Shown piece after piece: positions 29,800 through 40,527 of a stretch of 64,000 bases of DNA. How positions within the stretch are numbered: position 1 is the first letter of the stretch; each line of letters opens with the position of its first letter. The position numbers were made by a program, and so were the translations under genes. A model generated the notes under the pieces. That model was not told the DNA's origin and ran no database searches. It saw only the letters and a list, made by a program, of their open reading frames with translations. Location of the stretch: positions 1 through 64,000 of the forward strand of contig JAQUUB010000001.1 in the NCBI GenBank assembly GCA_028694115.1, in the 5' to 3' direction. This DNA is from Lachnospiraceae bacterium (GTDB taxonomy: Bacteria; Bacillota_A; Clostridia; Lachnospirales; Lachnospiraceae).

Positions 29800-30861
29800 T
29801 TAGATTACCCCTCGTGCAGAGATCATCACTAGTCCTTCATTTTCTTCATCTTTATTTTCTAAAGAAATTCCAACTGTTGGTTCATAGCCCATTGCTGCAA
29901 CTCCTGGAATACTTGGATGCAATCCAAGCTTCTCGCCTTTACGTATTTTCCCTACAACTCGACATGGAACCTTTCCGAATAGAGCTACAGGTAATGTAAT
30001 ATTGCTACTCATTGCCATGGTGCTATTCAGTAGTAGTCCAGGATTTGTAGAAATAACACCAAAAACTTTTCCATTTTGTGCAATTGTAATCTCTTCTTTT
30101 CCTCCAATACAAACCAATGTTCCTGGTTCGTATTTAGCATCTGATTGGTAACATTCAGCTAAATCTGCAAATTTTGCTGCCATAGCTGTGCCATCAAAAA
30201 CACCAGATGTTTTAATATTACCTTTAGAGTAAATTCCATCTACTGGTATAAGTGATTGATCTGCACTTGAATTTGAAACGAAAAGCTTAGAAAACATATG
30301 AGGAAGGACGGAATTGATTCTATTGTTACTAATAGAAAATCTTTCTATACCACCAGTACTAATAGAGATTTCATTTGCCGCTTTATGCCAGATACCTGTA
30401 TCCGTATCTGAAGCAAAAGCCATAGAAGGAAATGCCTGACTACCATCAGAAAACAATCCATTACTATCAACTTGATACCAGGTAAGGATCCCTCCATTTT
30501 CTTTACAAATGAAGATAACTCCACCATGGGAACTACTTCCTAAAACTAAATCTTGGCTGTTAGCCATTAAGACTTTTCCGCTGGAAATAGAACTACTTGC
30601 ATGTTTTATAGTTAAACTATTTGCTAATGTTGTTTTATAAATAAATAAAATTTGACCATCAGAACTGTTAGCAAAACCATCTATAGTAATATTTCCATTA
30701 GTAGTATCTACATTTATATGGCTTTTTTCTGTGACATCAACTATACCACTTGCAGTTACAGGAAGGATTAAGCTATCTATGTAAATAGCACGTCCTTTAA
30801 AGTAGCTTGCTTCTATATGTCCATCGTATTTATCTTTATAATATGCATATGGAAAAGGCAT
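29800..30861 (-). CDS. Tail-fibre protein with conserved C-terminal domain
   Basis: The 353-residue protein has three parts. The N-terminal module resembles that of the 28183 gene (NGNITIDGFANSSDGQILFIYK). The middle is a fibre motif (SMAFASDTDTGIWHKAANEISI, then GIERFSI). The C-terminal domain, about residues 240-353, contains ADLAECYQSD, YEPGTLVCIGGKEEITIA and VPCRVVGKIRKGEKL. This last domain is well known at the end of fibre or appendage proteins of marine and large phages. The ATG shares a base with the upstream stop codon. Confidence 0.78.
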   Translation of the reverse strand: MPFPYAYYKDKYDGHIEASYFKGRAIYIDSLILPVTASGIVDVTEKSHINVDTTNGNITIDGFANSSDGQILFIYKTTLANSLTIKHASSSISSGKVLMANSQDLVLGSSSHGGVIFICKENGGILTWYQVDSNGLFSDGSQAFPSMAFASDTDTGIWHKAANEISISTGGIERFSISNNRINSVLPHMFSKLFVSNSSADQSLIPVDGIYSKGNIKTSGVFDGTAMAAKFADLAECYQSDAKYEPGTLVCIGGKEEITIAQNGKVFGVISTNPGLLLNSTMAMSSNITLPVALFGKVPCRVVGKIRKGEKLGLHPSIPGVAAMGYEPTVGISLENKDEENEGLVMISARGVI

Positions 30862-31772
30862 TATTCCATCTCCTCAATAACTGAAGCATATAAAGAGTTT
30901 CCAGCTTTAATAAATGTGAAGATACTAGTTCTTCCAGGACGAATAAGTCTTAAAGGAACACCACCTTGCCATTTTGCAGTAGGAAAATCCACATTAATAT
31001 CTGCTGCTCCAGTATTTTTAATAATAATATTTTTTACTTTACCATTCTTTACATTGGAAAATGTATAAACTGTACTAATTACAGGTTCATGATAAAAGAA
31101 TTCGGATCTATTCCAGTCCATGTTAGTGTCAAATACATGTAAATATCTTTCGTCTAATTCAAATGTTGTAAGTTCTGATTCATCAAAATATACGGCGCTA
31201 GTGTTATTAGATACTTCAATGAAAAGTCTAACATATCTAGTCCCCGGTTTTAGAAAGCTAGAACCAGCATTTGCTTCACCAAATGCTGAGTCTTTTGAGA
31301 AATAATACTGTCCAACAGGTATTTGAAAATTATTATATAAAAATCCACCATTACTGCCTAGTAGGTTTTTCTGAGAGTCAAGGCACTCAACACCCACAGT
31401 TATGATTGCAGAAGGTTGAACTGCTCCTATAAAGATTCGACCTGTTACTCCTCTAACCTCAGAAACTGCAAGCAATCTATCATAATAGAATCTACCATTG
31501 CCATTAATTTCAAAACGACCTGTGCCAATTTTGCTCGCACCAAATTCATTATAGATAATAGTCCCTGTTCCAGATGATCTTTTCCATAAGTCTAGAAATA
31601 AATGCTTATTATTCCAGTTTAATAATCCAGGAGCCATTGCTTCTGGAGATGTAAATTTTAATAAATCATCAATAGTTAAGAAGATTGAATCAAGAGATTC
31701 GCCCTTAGTGTTTTGAATATAAGGAAGAATACGTTCAATGCGCAAATCTTTTACTTCTAATTGTGTAACCAT
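30861..31772 (-). CDS. Virion protein with C-terminal beta-sandwich
   Basis: The 303-residue protein includes a carbohydrate-binding-like jelly-roll (about 85-220; RFEINGNGRFYYD, then GTRYVRLFIEVSNN and AVYFDESELTTFEL). The final module (VYTFSNVKNGKVKNIIIKNTG, then FPTAKWQGG and FTFIKAGNSLYAS) also appears at the end of the 1000-residue gene at 46806. It probably sits in the fibre complex and may contact the cell surface. It follows the upstream gene by 13 bp. Confidence 0.7.
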   Translation of the reverse strand: MVTQLEVKDLRIERILPYIQNTKGESLDSIFLTIDDLLKFTSPEAMAPGLLNWNNKHLFLDLWKRSSGTGTIIYNEFGASKIGTGRFEINGNGRFYYDRLLAVSEVRGVTGRIFIGAVQPSAIITVGVECLDSQKNLLGSNGGFLYNNFQIPVGQYYFSKDSAFGEANAGSSFLKPGTRYVRLFIEVSNNTSAVYFDESELTTFELDERYLHVFDTNMDWNRSEFFYHEPVISTVYTFSNVKNGKVKNIIIKNTGAADINVDFPTAKWQGGVPLRLIRPGRTSIFTFIKAGNSLYASVIEEME

Positions 31773-31785
31773 TTTTAAACCTTAT

Positions 31786-34725
31786 TTATTCCATTGGACC
31801 TGAGGCAGTGCCCATCATTTGAACATCTTTAATAATAAACTTTCTTCTGTCTTCCGCATAGCCAATTTTAACAATTGCATCACCGATACCGTATGTTCCT
31901 TTGATTGTTCGCCAAGACTTTACAGATCCATCATTGGCTAAGTATAAAGGGAGACCAATATCTTCATCATCAAAAGGTACTTCACCTGGAGCTAAGTCTA
32001 TTTCTAAATATAACTCAATTGGTTCTCCAGCTACTACATTTTGCTTAGGTTGTACTGCTGCAAATGCCCAGAACTTCTGCATCATATTTGCATTTTCTTT
32101 AAAGGCTTTATATATAGATCCTCTTGTTTCTCCATTCAGAGCAAGACGAACAACTTTTGTTTTATTGGCTTCGAAAGCTTCACCAGCTATTCCTTTTTTC
32201 CATGACTTATTATCTTTTCTGTCTCGATCAATTGAAACAATAAGATTGCCACCATTAACAATACCAACTTCCTGATATTGATCATTAGGTAAAAAGGTAA
32301 CAGAATCTCGATCAACCAATAATCCTGGGTTTCTAGGATCTACAACTAGTATTGTTTTATGCCCAAACATTAATCCTGAGTCAGTGAAATTTCCTGCAAG
32401 AATTATTCTGCCTTGATCTCCAGATCCAATATTCTCAATTGTTACACCTAAAACTCTTGATGTAGATAAATTATTAGATGTATCACATAATACTATATTG
32501 TTATTCAACGAAGGATGCAATGCAACAGCAGAGCCTTTCACAATTGGAAGACCTGTATTGTTGATCACATCAATGATTATTGCTGATTGAGCTTTTTGGA
32601 TTTCCTCTAAAAGATCCCAGCTTTTTGTTGTACCTAAATGATATTGATGAAAAATTAATTTATTTAGATCATTAACATATAATTGATTTTTATTACTAGG
32701 ACCAGGCAATCCTGTTTGAGGTGTAAACTCTAAACCTCTTAATGATTTTATAATCCCTGCTAATATCATATCACCAGTAATATCCAACAAGACATCAAGA
32801 TCATATGACATCATTTTAATAGGACCAACTACTTCAGTAAGAGATATCTGCGGTCCTGCCATATAAACAGATTGCAATGTATCTGTGTCTACGCCACCAG
32901 CTACTGCTGCAGCTTTAAATGTAATTCTGAATCTTAATTTAGAATCAGTTGCAATAGGTTTAAGTAAACGAATTCGCCCCACTGGTGTGCCTTGATATTC
33001 TTCATAGTCACGCATAACCATTTGGTAAACACCATCTACATAAACCTCAAGTTGAGCTTTATTTTGACGATATGTCATTGCAGCTCCACCACCTCTACTG
33101 TTTGGTGGTAAGGTAATTATTGAGCCGGCTGCTAAGCCATTTGTCGCTACAATAGTTTCATCGTAATGTGCAGTAGACATCCCCATATGAAGGAATGGTC
33201 TTTGATCTTCTAGGATTTCAATAGAGCTTGAAAGTATTCCACCATTATTGTCTCCTTGGACAATAATTTTAGCTAATTTCATGAATGCTGAAGGTATGAA
33301 ATTTTCATATTCAGCTATTGCTTCTTCTTTAATGGTTTTTTGTGGACCATACTGGAAGCCTATTGTGTTGGAATCATCAATATATATAACTAAGACTTGC
33401 CATTTATTTTGAAGTGTTAATAATTGGCCATCACCTTGTAATCTAGCCTGCAGATTGAAAGATCCTCCTGCATACTCGCATGGATAATCCATTGATATCC
33501 AAGCAGCTATTTTTTGACCTTCATAATTCGTAGAAAAACCAGGAGCAATATAAGCCATCTTGGTAATATTATCGACTTTAACTTTTAAAAGATCTGTAAA
33601 TGTTAAGTCGCCAATACCAATATATCCAGTCCTGTTTGGCAGTATCCAAGTTCTATCTTCTGTTAATCCTTGTTTTGTAATCTGACCTTCATATAATGAA
33701 GTACGATCTTCTAAACTATAAGTATTAGCATAAACAAGTCCTTGATCTGTAACCTGAAAAGCAAGACGAGCATTACTATCTGTAAGCTCAAAGACAGATG
33801 CATTATTAGCTTTCCCAAGTTCTATTGTAAAACTGTCATTTGTTTTAGCAGAAAAATCATTAAATTGAGCTAGATAATTAGTACCTGTGTTATTAATAAC
33901 CAGAGCACTATCCTCTCCATCTTGATTGATAGTCAGACGACCATCCAATGTGTCTGTAGTATTTCTTAATGAACGATGGATTGCTTCTTGAATATTATCT
34001 TGTGTTCGTACATGAATGATAAATGTATCTGCTATTCTATAATCACCAATAGCTGGAGAGTCAAACCCTATATGCCCTGTATTGTAATTAATATTAGTTA
34101 CTGTTTTATCTTCTGGACCGAATGTAGTTGATTGAAGAGATAGTAGATCTCCAAGTTTTACAAAACGTATATCATCTAAAGATAGTCGTGTTTGTTGGGA
34201 TCCTGCAATAGTGTTCATCGTTGCAGTATATTGATTCCCGAAACTTATAGCAGTAGCATCGTGCGCATCTTTATTTTTTTCAATATGCGCTACCATTTCA
34301 CTAATAGAATTAGCGATATCATTTGCTTGACCAGGAAGTACAATAGAATAAAGATTATCAATTTGTGTTGATAGCTCTCCTATTACTGTTTCTATTCCTT
34401 CTATACTATTAGAAATACGAATATTGTCAGCTTGTGTTAATGGATCAAAATTTAGTTTTTCTGCTGTAACTGTACTATCAGCCAAGGCACCACCATCAAT
34501 ACTGTTAGCCAGAATAGTGTGTGCTGATGCTAGATGTTTATTTAAATGATTATTAAGAAGGGCAACTGATTCATAGGCCTGATTTAGTTGTGTGCCATTA
34601 TAATTCAATCCTGTAATTCTATTAAGATCTGCAGATGTGGCAGTTAAGCCAGCCAACAGATTAATCTGATCCTCAGTTACGAATAAGTTCTGTATATCTC
34701 TCCAACGGATTACACCAAAAGCCAT
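31786..34725 (-). CDS. Large multi-domain virion protein
   Basis: A 979-residue protein with many beta modules. The N-terminal part (about 1-150) is helical and may anchor it: LLAGLTATSADLNRITGLN is a motif typical of phage fibre N-termini. The middle carries fibre elements (DTLDGRLTINQDGEDSALVI, then RTWILPNRTGYIGIGDL). Near residues 560-610 the 'QLEVYVDGVYQMVMRDYEEY' unit recurs. The C-terminus resembles the 'ADLAE/ EPGT' type of small beta barrels only loosely. It overlaps the next upstream gene by 1 bp. Likely a major fibre or whisker of the baseplate rim. Confidence 0.75.
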   Translation of the reverse strand: MAFGVIRWRDIQNLFVTEDQINLLAGLTATSADLNRITGLNYNGTQLNQAYESVALLNNHLNKHLASAHTILANSIDGGALADSTVTAEKLNFDPLTQADNIRISNSIEGIETVIGELSTQIDNLYSIVLPGQANDIANSISEMVAHIEKNKDAHDATAISFGNQYTATMNTIAGSQQTRLSLDDIRFVKLGDLLSLQSTTFGPEDKTVTNINYNTGHIGFDSPAIGDYRIADTFIIHVRTQDNIQEAIHRSLRNTTDTLDGRLTINQDGEDSALVINNTGTNYLAQFNDFSAKTNDSFTIELGKANNASVFELTDSNARLAFQVTDQGLVYANTYSLEDRTSLYEGQITKQGLTEDRTWILPNRTGYIGIGDLTFTDLLKVKVDNITKMAYIAPGFSTNYEGQKIAAWISMDYPCEYAGGSFNLQARLQGDGQLLTLQNKWQVLVIYIDDSNTIGFQYGPQKTIKEEAIAEYENFIPSAFMKLAKIIVQGDNNGGILSSSIEILEDQRPFLHMGMSTAHYDETIVATNGLAAGSIITLPPNSRGGGAAMTYRQNKAQLEVYVDGVYQMVMRDYEEYQGTPVGRIRLLKPIATDSKLRFRITFKAAAVAGGVDTDTLQSVYMAGPQISLTEVVGPIKMMSYDLDVLLDITGDMILAGIIKSLRGLEFTPQTGLPGPSNKNQLYVNDLNKLIFHQYHLGTTKSWDLLEEIQKAQSAIIIDVINNTGLPIVKGSAVALHPSLNNNIVLCDTSNNLSTSRVLGVTIENIGSGDQGRIILAGNFTDSGLMFGHKTILVVDPRNPGLLVDRDSVTFLPNDQYQEVGIVNGGNLIVSIDRDRKDNKSWKKGIAGEAFEANKTKVVRLALNGETRGSIYKAFKENANMMQKFWAFAAVQPKQNVVAGEPIELYLEIDLAPGEVPFDDEDIGLPLYLANDGSVKSWRTIKGTYGIGDAIVKIGYAEDRRKFIIKDVQMMGTASGPME

Positions 34726-35678
34726 TATAATTCTCCAGTAGAATCTACATCATAATGAATCCAAAGCATGTCATTTGACTTGACCCCATCATTTTCTAAT
34801 GGTTCTCTATATGATGTAATAGTGAAGCCTTTATTGTTTGCATGTGGGGTATATGTAATATTTTGCGGCTGTTCGGAGCCGTTGATAATAACTCTTAATG
34901 TTCCAGTAATAAATTCTTCACCACTTGGAAGGTAATATTCTCTGTTTATACCATTGAGTGCACCAATAGGTTTTACATGATATTTATGTTCATGAAATTT
35001 TAAATGTCTATGAGACATTGTATTAAAATTCGGGTCATAATCATGTGAGTTCTGAATTGCTCTCATCTGATCAAGAATTGAGTACATTAAGGACTGTGTT
35101 CCGTTTCCTAGAATGTAATTTTCACTTCCTGATATGTCTAAGGCAATTTGGTCTACAGCTCTTTCTAGTAAAGACGTTTTCCCGTCTATTGATGTTGGAC
35201 TTGAATCTGTTCCTGGATCAAAAATCCTTGAACCAATTGCTTGTTTTTGTCTTGGAGTAATCCCTGTCTGTTTTCCTACTTGAGCAATCTTAACTTCAAG
35301 GTCTTGAATGTTTTCATTTAATTGATTTTGAATTTTATTAAATGTTTCTTTGATTGTTAAAGGGCGGGAAGCTGGCTCATCATAAAAGCGACCATCATCA
35401 GTAACAGATGTTGACGTAAGATCTGTATAGACCTGACTTCCATCAAATCCGTTTATAAAAGGATTAGGATCTTCAGTTCTTTTATCTTTATTAATGCCGG
35501 TCAGACCACCTGGCAACGTATCTAACAATGGCTGAAGTCTATCATTCCAAACAGAACTAATCTGGGCTAAGGAATTTCTGATCTCTTCCATTGTCGAATT
35601 GAAGTCTATAGATGATGTAGGCCCCTTATTGGGAGCGATCCTTTCTATGACTCCAATATCAATTTTATTTAAACTCAT
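34725..35678 (-). CDS. Virion protein with coiled-coil and C-terminal beta-module
   Basis: A 317-residue protein. The first ~50 residues are helical. Further heptads lie around 105-140 (FNKIQNQLNENIQDLEVKIAQV). The C-terminal module, about 225-317 (YYLPSGEEFITGTLRVIINGSEQ, then DMLWIHYDV), resembles the common 'LP-xx-GTL-V-NG' domain of phage tail proteins. It starts 5 bp after the discoidin-like gene upstream. It probably links a shaft to an adhesive tip. Confidence 0.7.
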   Translation of the reverse strand: MSLNKIDIGVIERIAPNKGPTSSIDFNSTMEEIRNSLAQISSVWNDRLQPLLDTLPGGLTGINKDKRTEDPNPFINGFDGSQVYTDLTSTSVTDDGRFYDEPASRPLTIKETFNKIQNQLNENIQDLEVKIAQVGKQTGITPRQKQAIGSRIFDPGTDSSPTSIDGKTSLLERAVDQIALDISGSENYILGNGTQSLMYSILDQMRAIQNSHDYDPNFNTMSHRHLKFHEHKYHVKPIGALNGINREYYLPSGEEFITGTLRVIINGSEQPQNITYTPHANNKGFTITSYREPLENDGVKSNDMLWIHYDVDSTGEL

Positions 35679-35683
35679 TTAAA

Positions 35684-37774
35684 TTACCTAAATTTTAATA
35701 AATACTCGGTTAGGACCGGAGTAGACTTTAAGTTCTCAGTTGATAAAGTTGCCTTAAATATTAACCCCTTAACAGGGTTAGAATCCTGTATCTTTGTAAT
35801 TATGGAAAAGCTTTCGCTATCCAATAAACTACCTTCTAATTCAGACTTTACAACTATTCTTTCTTGGTTAGTATTATCTACTTTATAACTAAATACATCA
35901 AGTGTTGATTTTTGTTCAGACTCGATTTGTTCAAAGGATAATTCATGCAATCTGTATTGCCAGATTTTATGTTTTTTCCGGTAAACTTGCAATGGGTCAA
36001 TTATATTAATTAAGCTAACTCCATCTATAACAGCAGATGTGTCCCGCCCGTAAAGAGATGAACCAATCCCCTCAATCAAATATTTGTGATTATAGGGATA
36101 AAGAGGATCAACTTTAATATCCTTATCTAATGGTAAAGTGCTCAAGTCAACTGAATGCCAATATTTTTTGAGTGACGTAACTTGGTTTAATCCAGGACTT
36201 AGTCTAACCTTACCAGAGTAAGCTTTCCCATTTATAATGATTTCCGTTTGACCAATATCAATAATCTCGCCATCAGGACTTTCTATAAGAACATAGGTAG
36301 AGCAATAGAGATCAGTAATATTCCAGCCTAACGCATTGCTGCGCTGTCTTCTTGCTTTTCCTATTGTCTGATAAAGACTATTATCTCCGGGGCTTCGGAG
36401 TATTACAGTGTCACTTTTGCTCATGCCAGTAAGATCTAAATCGAGTAGATAGTCCCCTGATCTTTGATCTTTATAATTTAAAGCTGAGTCGATTTTAATT
36501 TGATCAATTAATGGTTCAGATATTAGCTTAAGCATGTCAAGCACGAATGAATCTTCTTCTTGTGCATCGGCAGAATAAAATCTCAAGTCTTTTAGGCTTA
36601 ATATTCCTGTTTCTAGGTCAGTAATCTCCTGCTCAATAAGTGGGCATAGCTCATATTTTATCTGGGTAGATGGAGCCTTAGATTCACAGATCTTCATACT
36701 AACACTTGAAATCTTATCAATCTTCTTTGGCTTAATAATCTTGGAGTGGATGACTCCGATATCATTTAGATTTATCTTCTGATATTCTTTCCCTAAGAAT
36801 AACAAGGACTTGAGTCCAAAATTATATGAATAATTATTTCCAAAGAAACCATCGTTCCCTTGCTTGGTTAGTCTAAGTCTCCAGTAAGCTGCTTTTATAA
36901 GATTAAAGTCATAGCTAGTACGCTTAACTAAACGCTTATTGCTTTCACCTACAGGGAAAAGCCAGTTGATTCCATCTTGTGAGTATGAAACTTCTAGAGC
37001 TATTTGTGTTCTGATATTGGCATTAGCAGGCTCAACAATGATTTTATTAACCTCAGAAGTATTAGAAGGAAGTGTAAGAATTAAATCAACACTTATCTGA
37101 GAAACTGGGTCTTTTGTTGTAACTTGATGCTGCCACGTATTATTGCTTTGATTAAGCAGATTTCCTGCTTCTAATCCGATAAGATCTAGGCTGCTAACGA
37201 TTGATGCATTAGGGACTGTATTGACCTGGATTATGGTTCCGCTGTTTTCTAATGGAATTAAATTACTTGTCGTTGGTTTTAATGTTACCGTATTTGAAAT
37301 ATCATCAATATCGACTGTAGTATTAGCAAGATCAACCATGTCTTTTGAGTCAAATTTTTCATAAAAGATTTCTTCATGCCTGTCTGAATTCTTAGACTCA
37401 AATAGTAATGTTGCAATCTTAGACTGAAGACCTTCAAGTCTGCGCTCAAATCCTTCTAGCTTAGAAAAAGTCGAATCATAAATATCCGTAATATTGTTCC
37501 CTTGTATAAGTAATGACTTAACGCATACAGACAAATCGGAATAAAGTAAGTCAAAAGTTTTATTCATTTTTGATGCTGAAGAAATTTCTTCGTTTTCTAT
37601 TCTATAATCTTCCTTTTTCAATAGAGGAATACTGAAATTATTATTCTGCATTTGAAGCTGATTAATTGATTCATTTATTTCTTCTATTGCTGGAATCTTT
37701 CCAGTGCGAAGCTTAGACTTAATATGTTTTTCTTTTAAAACATTTGAGTAAATAGATCCAATTGTTTGGCTCAT
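35684..37774 (-). CDS. Virion protein with discoidin-like domain, paralogue 1
   Basis: The 696-residue protein begins with a helical, coiled-coil region (about 20-130). A beta segment and an F5/8-type-C (discoidin)-like sandwich follow around 200-310 (VDLILTLPSNTSEVNKIIVEP, then AAYWRLRLTKQG). Beta-rich repeats lead to a C-terminus ending STPVLTEYLLKFR. The same plan and a similar ending (LSTPVLDFYRLNI) occur in the gene at 40520, and the plan recurs in 37771. It overlaps the next gene by 4 bp. The three are probably arranged side by side in the baseplate or whisker and may bind glycans. Confidence 0.72.
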   Translation of the reverse strand: MSQTIGSIYSNVLKEKHIKSKLRTGKIPAIEEINESINQLQMQNNNFSIPLLKKEDYRIENEEISSASKMNKTFDLLYSDLSVCVKSLLIQGNNITDIYDSTFSKLEGFERRLEGLQSKIATLLFESKNSDRHEEIFYEKFDSKDMVDLANTTVDIDDISNTVTLKPTTSNLIPLENSGTIIQVNTVPNASIVSSLDLIGLEAGNLLNQSNNTWQHQVTTKDPVSQISVDLILTLPSNTSEVNKIIVEPANANIRTQIALEVSYSQDGINWLFPVGESNKRLVKRTSYDFNLIKAAYWRLRLTKQGNDGFFGNNYSYNFGLKSLLFLGKEYQKINLNDIGVIHSKIIKPKKIDKISSVSMKICESKAPSTQIKYELCPLIEQEITDLETGILSLKDLRFYSADAQEEDSFVLDMLKLISEPLIDQIKIDSALNYKDQRSGDYLLDLDLTGMSKSDTVILRSPGDNSLYQTIGKARRQRSNALGWNITDLYCSTYVLIESPDGEIIDIGQTEIIINGKAYSGKVRLSPGLNQVTSLKKYWHSVDLSTLPLDKDIKVDPLYPYNHKYLIEGIGSSLYGRDTSAVIDGVSLINIIDPLQVYRKKHKIWQYRLHELSFEQIESEQKSTLDVFSYKVDNTNQERIVVKSELEGSLLDSESFSIITKIQDSNPVKGLIFKATLSTENLKSTPVLTEYLLKFR

Positions 37775-40527
37775 GTTAAGACTTCCTTCGGCGTTGTAAT
37801 AATCTTATAATTATTAAGGAAAGGAGTTACATATTTAACTAACTCATTTGAAGATTCCTTAATATCTTCTGCGTAACTATATTCAATTTTAAATAGTGGA
37901 CTCTCTCTTTGAGTTTGACGTTCCGCGAAATAATCTAAAACATAATTATCAGACAGCACAATCTCTTTACTATCTTTCATTATAGCGAGTACAGACTGAG
38001 GGAGTTTGCGGCTTATATTGTATTCAATAAAACAATCTGCAGCAGCCAATAATCCTGAAATCTTTCCAACTAAAGGAGCCTTGCTATATAGAAAGCCATT
38101 AATATAGTCTATTGAATATGGATTTTCAATATCTGACTGAAATGCAGTTTGCATTTCGTTTATCTTAACTTCTGTTCCTAATGCACTTACTGTATCATTA
38201 AATTGAAGAGTTCCTTTCGCAATATTCTTAATACCCAGATCTAAGACATAAAGTGGAGAAGTAATATTAAATGAAAAAGTCTTGCTTTCTGTTAGATAGT
38301 CAGAGGCTTTAACTTGAATAATCCCATCAACGATATCGAAATTAATATCTTCTTTCTTTTTATATGAAACACTGATTACTATTTCTTCATCATTAGAGAC
38401 TTCGTCGAAAGTATATATAACACCTTTATTCTTATCGATAGAGAACTCTCCAGAAGTGAGCAGCTCTGCTACTCCATTCTTAAATTCTCTCTCTACTTCT
38501 AGCTTATTATTAATATCTTTAAGAATATTAATATGTTGAATCTCTGACAGATTCAAGATATGTGTTCTGCTTAAGTTCTTAAGTCTAATGTCTTTCTGAA
38601 GAATATCTTCTTTGATCTTATAAAGACTTATCTTTTCTTTAATTCCATCATGGCTAAACTTAGTTTCAACATGAAACTTCTCACCAAAATTATTAAATAA
38701 TGGATTTTCACGTTTAATTCTAAAGAGGATATTCGTGCCTGGATTTTTGCCCTGACGAACTCCGCCACTTAATCGATGAAAGATGATCATGTTATTAATA
38801 TAATCAAACTCATAGACCTGGTCTGTAGGCAGACTAGCATTAAGAGAATCTACTCTGCTCCAAATTTGATTTCCAACATAAATAACTTCCTTATCTTTAC
38901 CTATGTGTTCTGAACTAAAGACCTCTAAGGGAAGTTCAACAATTATTTTATCATCAAGTTCGAGAATATTAGACATAGGAATTCGATAAAATGAACCATT
39001 CCCTACTGATCCAAAATTTAGTTGATATATATTAAGCGAACCAATTGGTTTCTCTTTAATTATTAAGGATTTTGATCCAGGGCTTATCGATACGAATTCA
39101 GATGTTTTCACGTTTCGAAAAGAAGAATTGATAGTAGTATCATCACTATTCTTCTCTAAAAGAAAATCAGCTTTTAGCTTAATGCTCTTTACTGGAATAT
39201 TTGTGTCTTTTGATCCTTCAAGGAAGTCGATATTGTAATTTAATACCTCTGGAATATCGGTATTGATTTTTTTAGTATTACCAATCTCATCCCAATTTTT
39301 TCCTTCATCTACAGAGATGAAATACTTTATTGTCGTATCAAAGTTAGGAGGAAAAGTCTCTTCTGCTGTTAATGCAATTTTAGATATTTCTTTTTCTGAA
39401 ATAAAATTAGTTGAAATAAGCGAGCCTTCTTGCTTGAATTTCTGAGCTTTAAGCTTAATTTCCTTTAAAGCAATAGCAGTTCTGTTTTTTAGTCCTGAAG
39501 GTGTACGTATAAGATATGATGCATCTTCCATGAATTTAATAGTTAGATATTTTACCTTCTTAGGAGAGAAGTATAGCATATCACTTTCATTGGGATTGTT
39601 ATCATCAGGATGAAGTGCAATTATTTTATTTCCAGCAGCGTCTTTGTCTGTCTGGCCAAGAAAGAATGGCATTAGATCAAAATATGTATTATTGTCAACA
39701 GAACCTCTGATGGAAGATATGGCAGGATATGTACCATTTGGCATTGCTAATGTTGCAACTTCAAGCATGTTGAATATCTTTTCTTCATTAAGTTCTATTT
39801 TGAGATTCAATATTGTGGGTGTTATTATTTCACGTTTCGATACCTGTTCGAATTCAAACCATGTATCCATATTTCCATCAATAAGAAGCTCTAAGTTATC
39901 CCTGGCTACAGCACTAAGCTCTTGATTGTTGCCTGATGTACCGATACTATCACTTGCAATACTTATACGCTTGATTTTTAACGCTTCAGCTTCGCCATCC
40001 AGGGGAAGTACGACTCTAGCTCCTTGCGTATCAATGAATACTTTATCTTTACTAAAAGCTGTATCGTCATTTTCAATCTTTGATAAATCTATAAAATTAT
40101 CCGCAAATGTAGGCTGAAATCTATTGCTATTCTGAATGCTATAATCCAGTAAATCAGAAGATGCTTGGGCTATTCCGCTTTTAATTCGGGATGTTGCTGC
40201 TGTTAAAGCATTAAAATTAGAGGCAAGCTTCTGTCGTATAGACGCCATCTCTGTATAGATAATTTCCAGATCCTGCTGGGCAGCAATGAACGAAGAGTTG
40301 AGCTCAGCGATATTGGGCTCCTTGCCTTCCTTTAGTTCTCTATAAGTGAATAATGGTTCTGCAACTGTAGAGTAAAACTTGAGAACAACTTCATTGAAAG
40401 AATTAACAATATCTTCTTTTGTTTTGTTCTCGAAGTTTGAGAAGTCTCTATTTAATCCAGCTAGCATAATATTGATTTTATTTCTCAATAAACTTGAAGC
40501 AGATGAAGTTTCTAATCGGTTACTCAT
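37771..40527 (-). CDS. Virion protein with discoidin-like domains, paralogue 2
   Basis: The largest of three tandem related proteins, 918 residues. It has an N-terminal coiled coil (about 15-120), then a conserved phrase (FIDLSKIENDDTAF, VFIDTQGARVVLPL). A discoidin-like sandwich follows (about 225-350; ILNLKIELNEEKIFNMLEVA, then VKYLTIKFMEDASYLI), with further beta modules. Its ends overlap both neighbours by 4 and 8 bp. The F5/8-C-like signature is the repeated 'strand LNxxxEVA' followed by a 'KYLTIKF' strand. The assignment is by eye and moderate; the paralogy with its neighbours is clearer. Confidence 0.7.
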   Translation of the reverse strand: MSNRLETSSASSLLRNKINIMLAGLNRDFSNFENKTKEDIVNSFNEVVLKFYSTVAEPLFTYRELKEGKEPNIAELNSSFIAAQQDLEIIYTEMASIRQKLASNFNALTAATSRIKSGIAQASSDLLDYSIQNSNRFQPTFADNFIDLSKIENDDTAFSKDKVFIDTQGARVVLPLDGEAEALKIKRISIASDSIGTSGNNQELSAVARDNLELLIDGNMDTWFEFEQVSKREIITPTILNLKIELNEEKIFNMLEVATLAMPNGTYPAISSIRGSVDNNTYFDLMPFFLGQTDKDAAGNKIIALHPDDNNPNESDMLYFSPKKVKYLTIKFMEDASYLIRTPSGLKNRTAIALKEIKLKAQKFKQEGSLISTNFISEKEISKIALTAEETFPPNFDTTIKYFISVDEGKNWDEIGNTKKINTDIPEVLNYNIDFLEGSKDTNIPVKSIKLKADFLLEKNSDDTTINSSFRNVKTSEFVSISPGSKSLIIKEKPIGSLNIYQLNFGSVGNGSFYRIPMSNILELDDKIIVELPLEVFSSEHIGKDKEVIYVGNQIWSRVDSLNASLPTDQVYEFDYINNMIIFHRLSGGVRQGKNPGTNILFRIKRENPLFNNFGEKFHVETKFSHDGIKEKISLYKIKEDILQKDIRLKNLSRTHILNLSEIQHINILKDINNKLEVEREFKNGVAELLTSGEFSIDKNKGVIYTFDEVSNDEEIVISVSYKKKEDINFDIVDGIIQVKASDYLTESKTFSFNITSPLYVLDLGIKNIAKGTLQFNDTVSALGTEVKINEMQTAFQSDIENPYSIDYINGFLYSKAPLVGKISGLLAAADCFIEYNISRKLPQSVLAIMKDSKEIVLSDNYVLDYFAERQTQRESPLFKIEYSYAEDIKESSNELVKYVTPFLNNYKIITTPKEVLT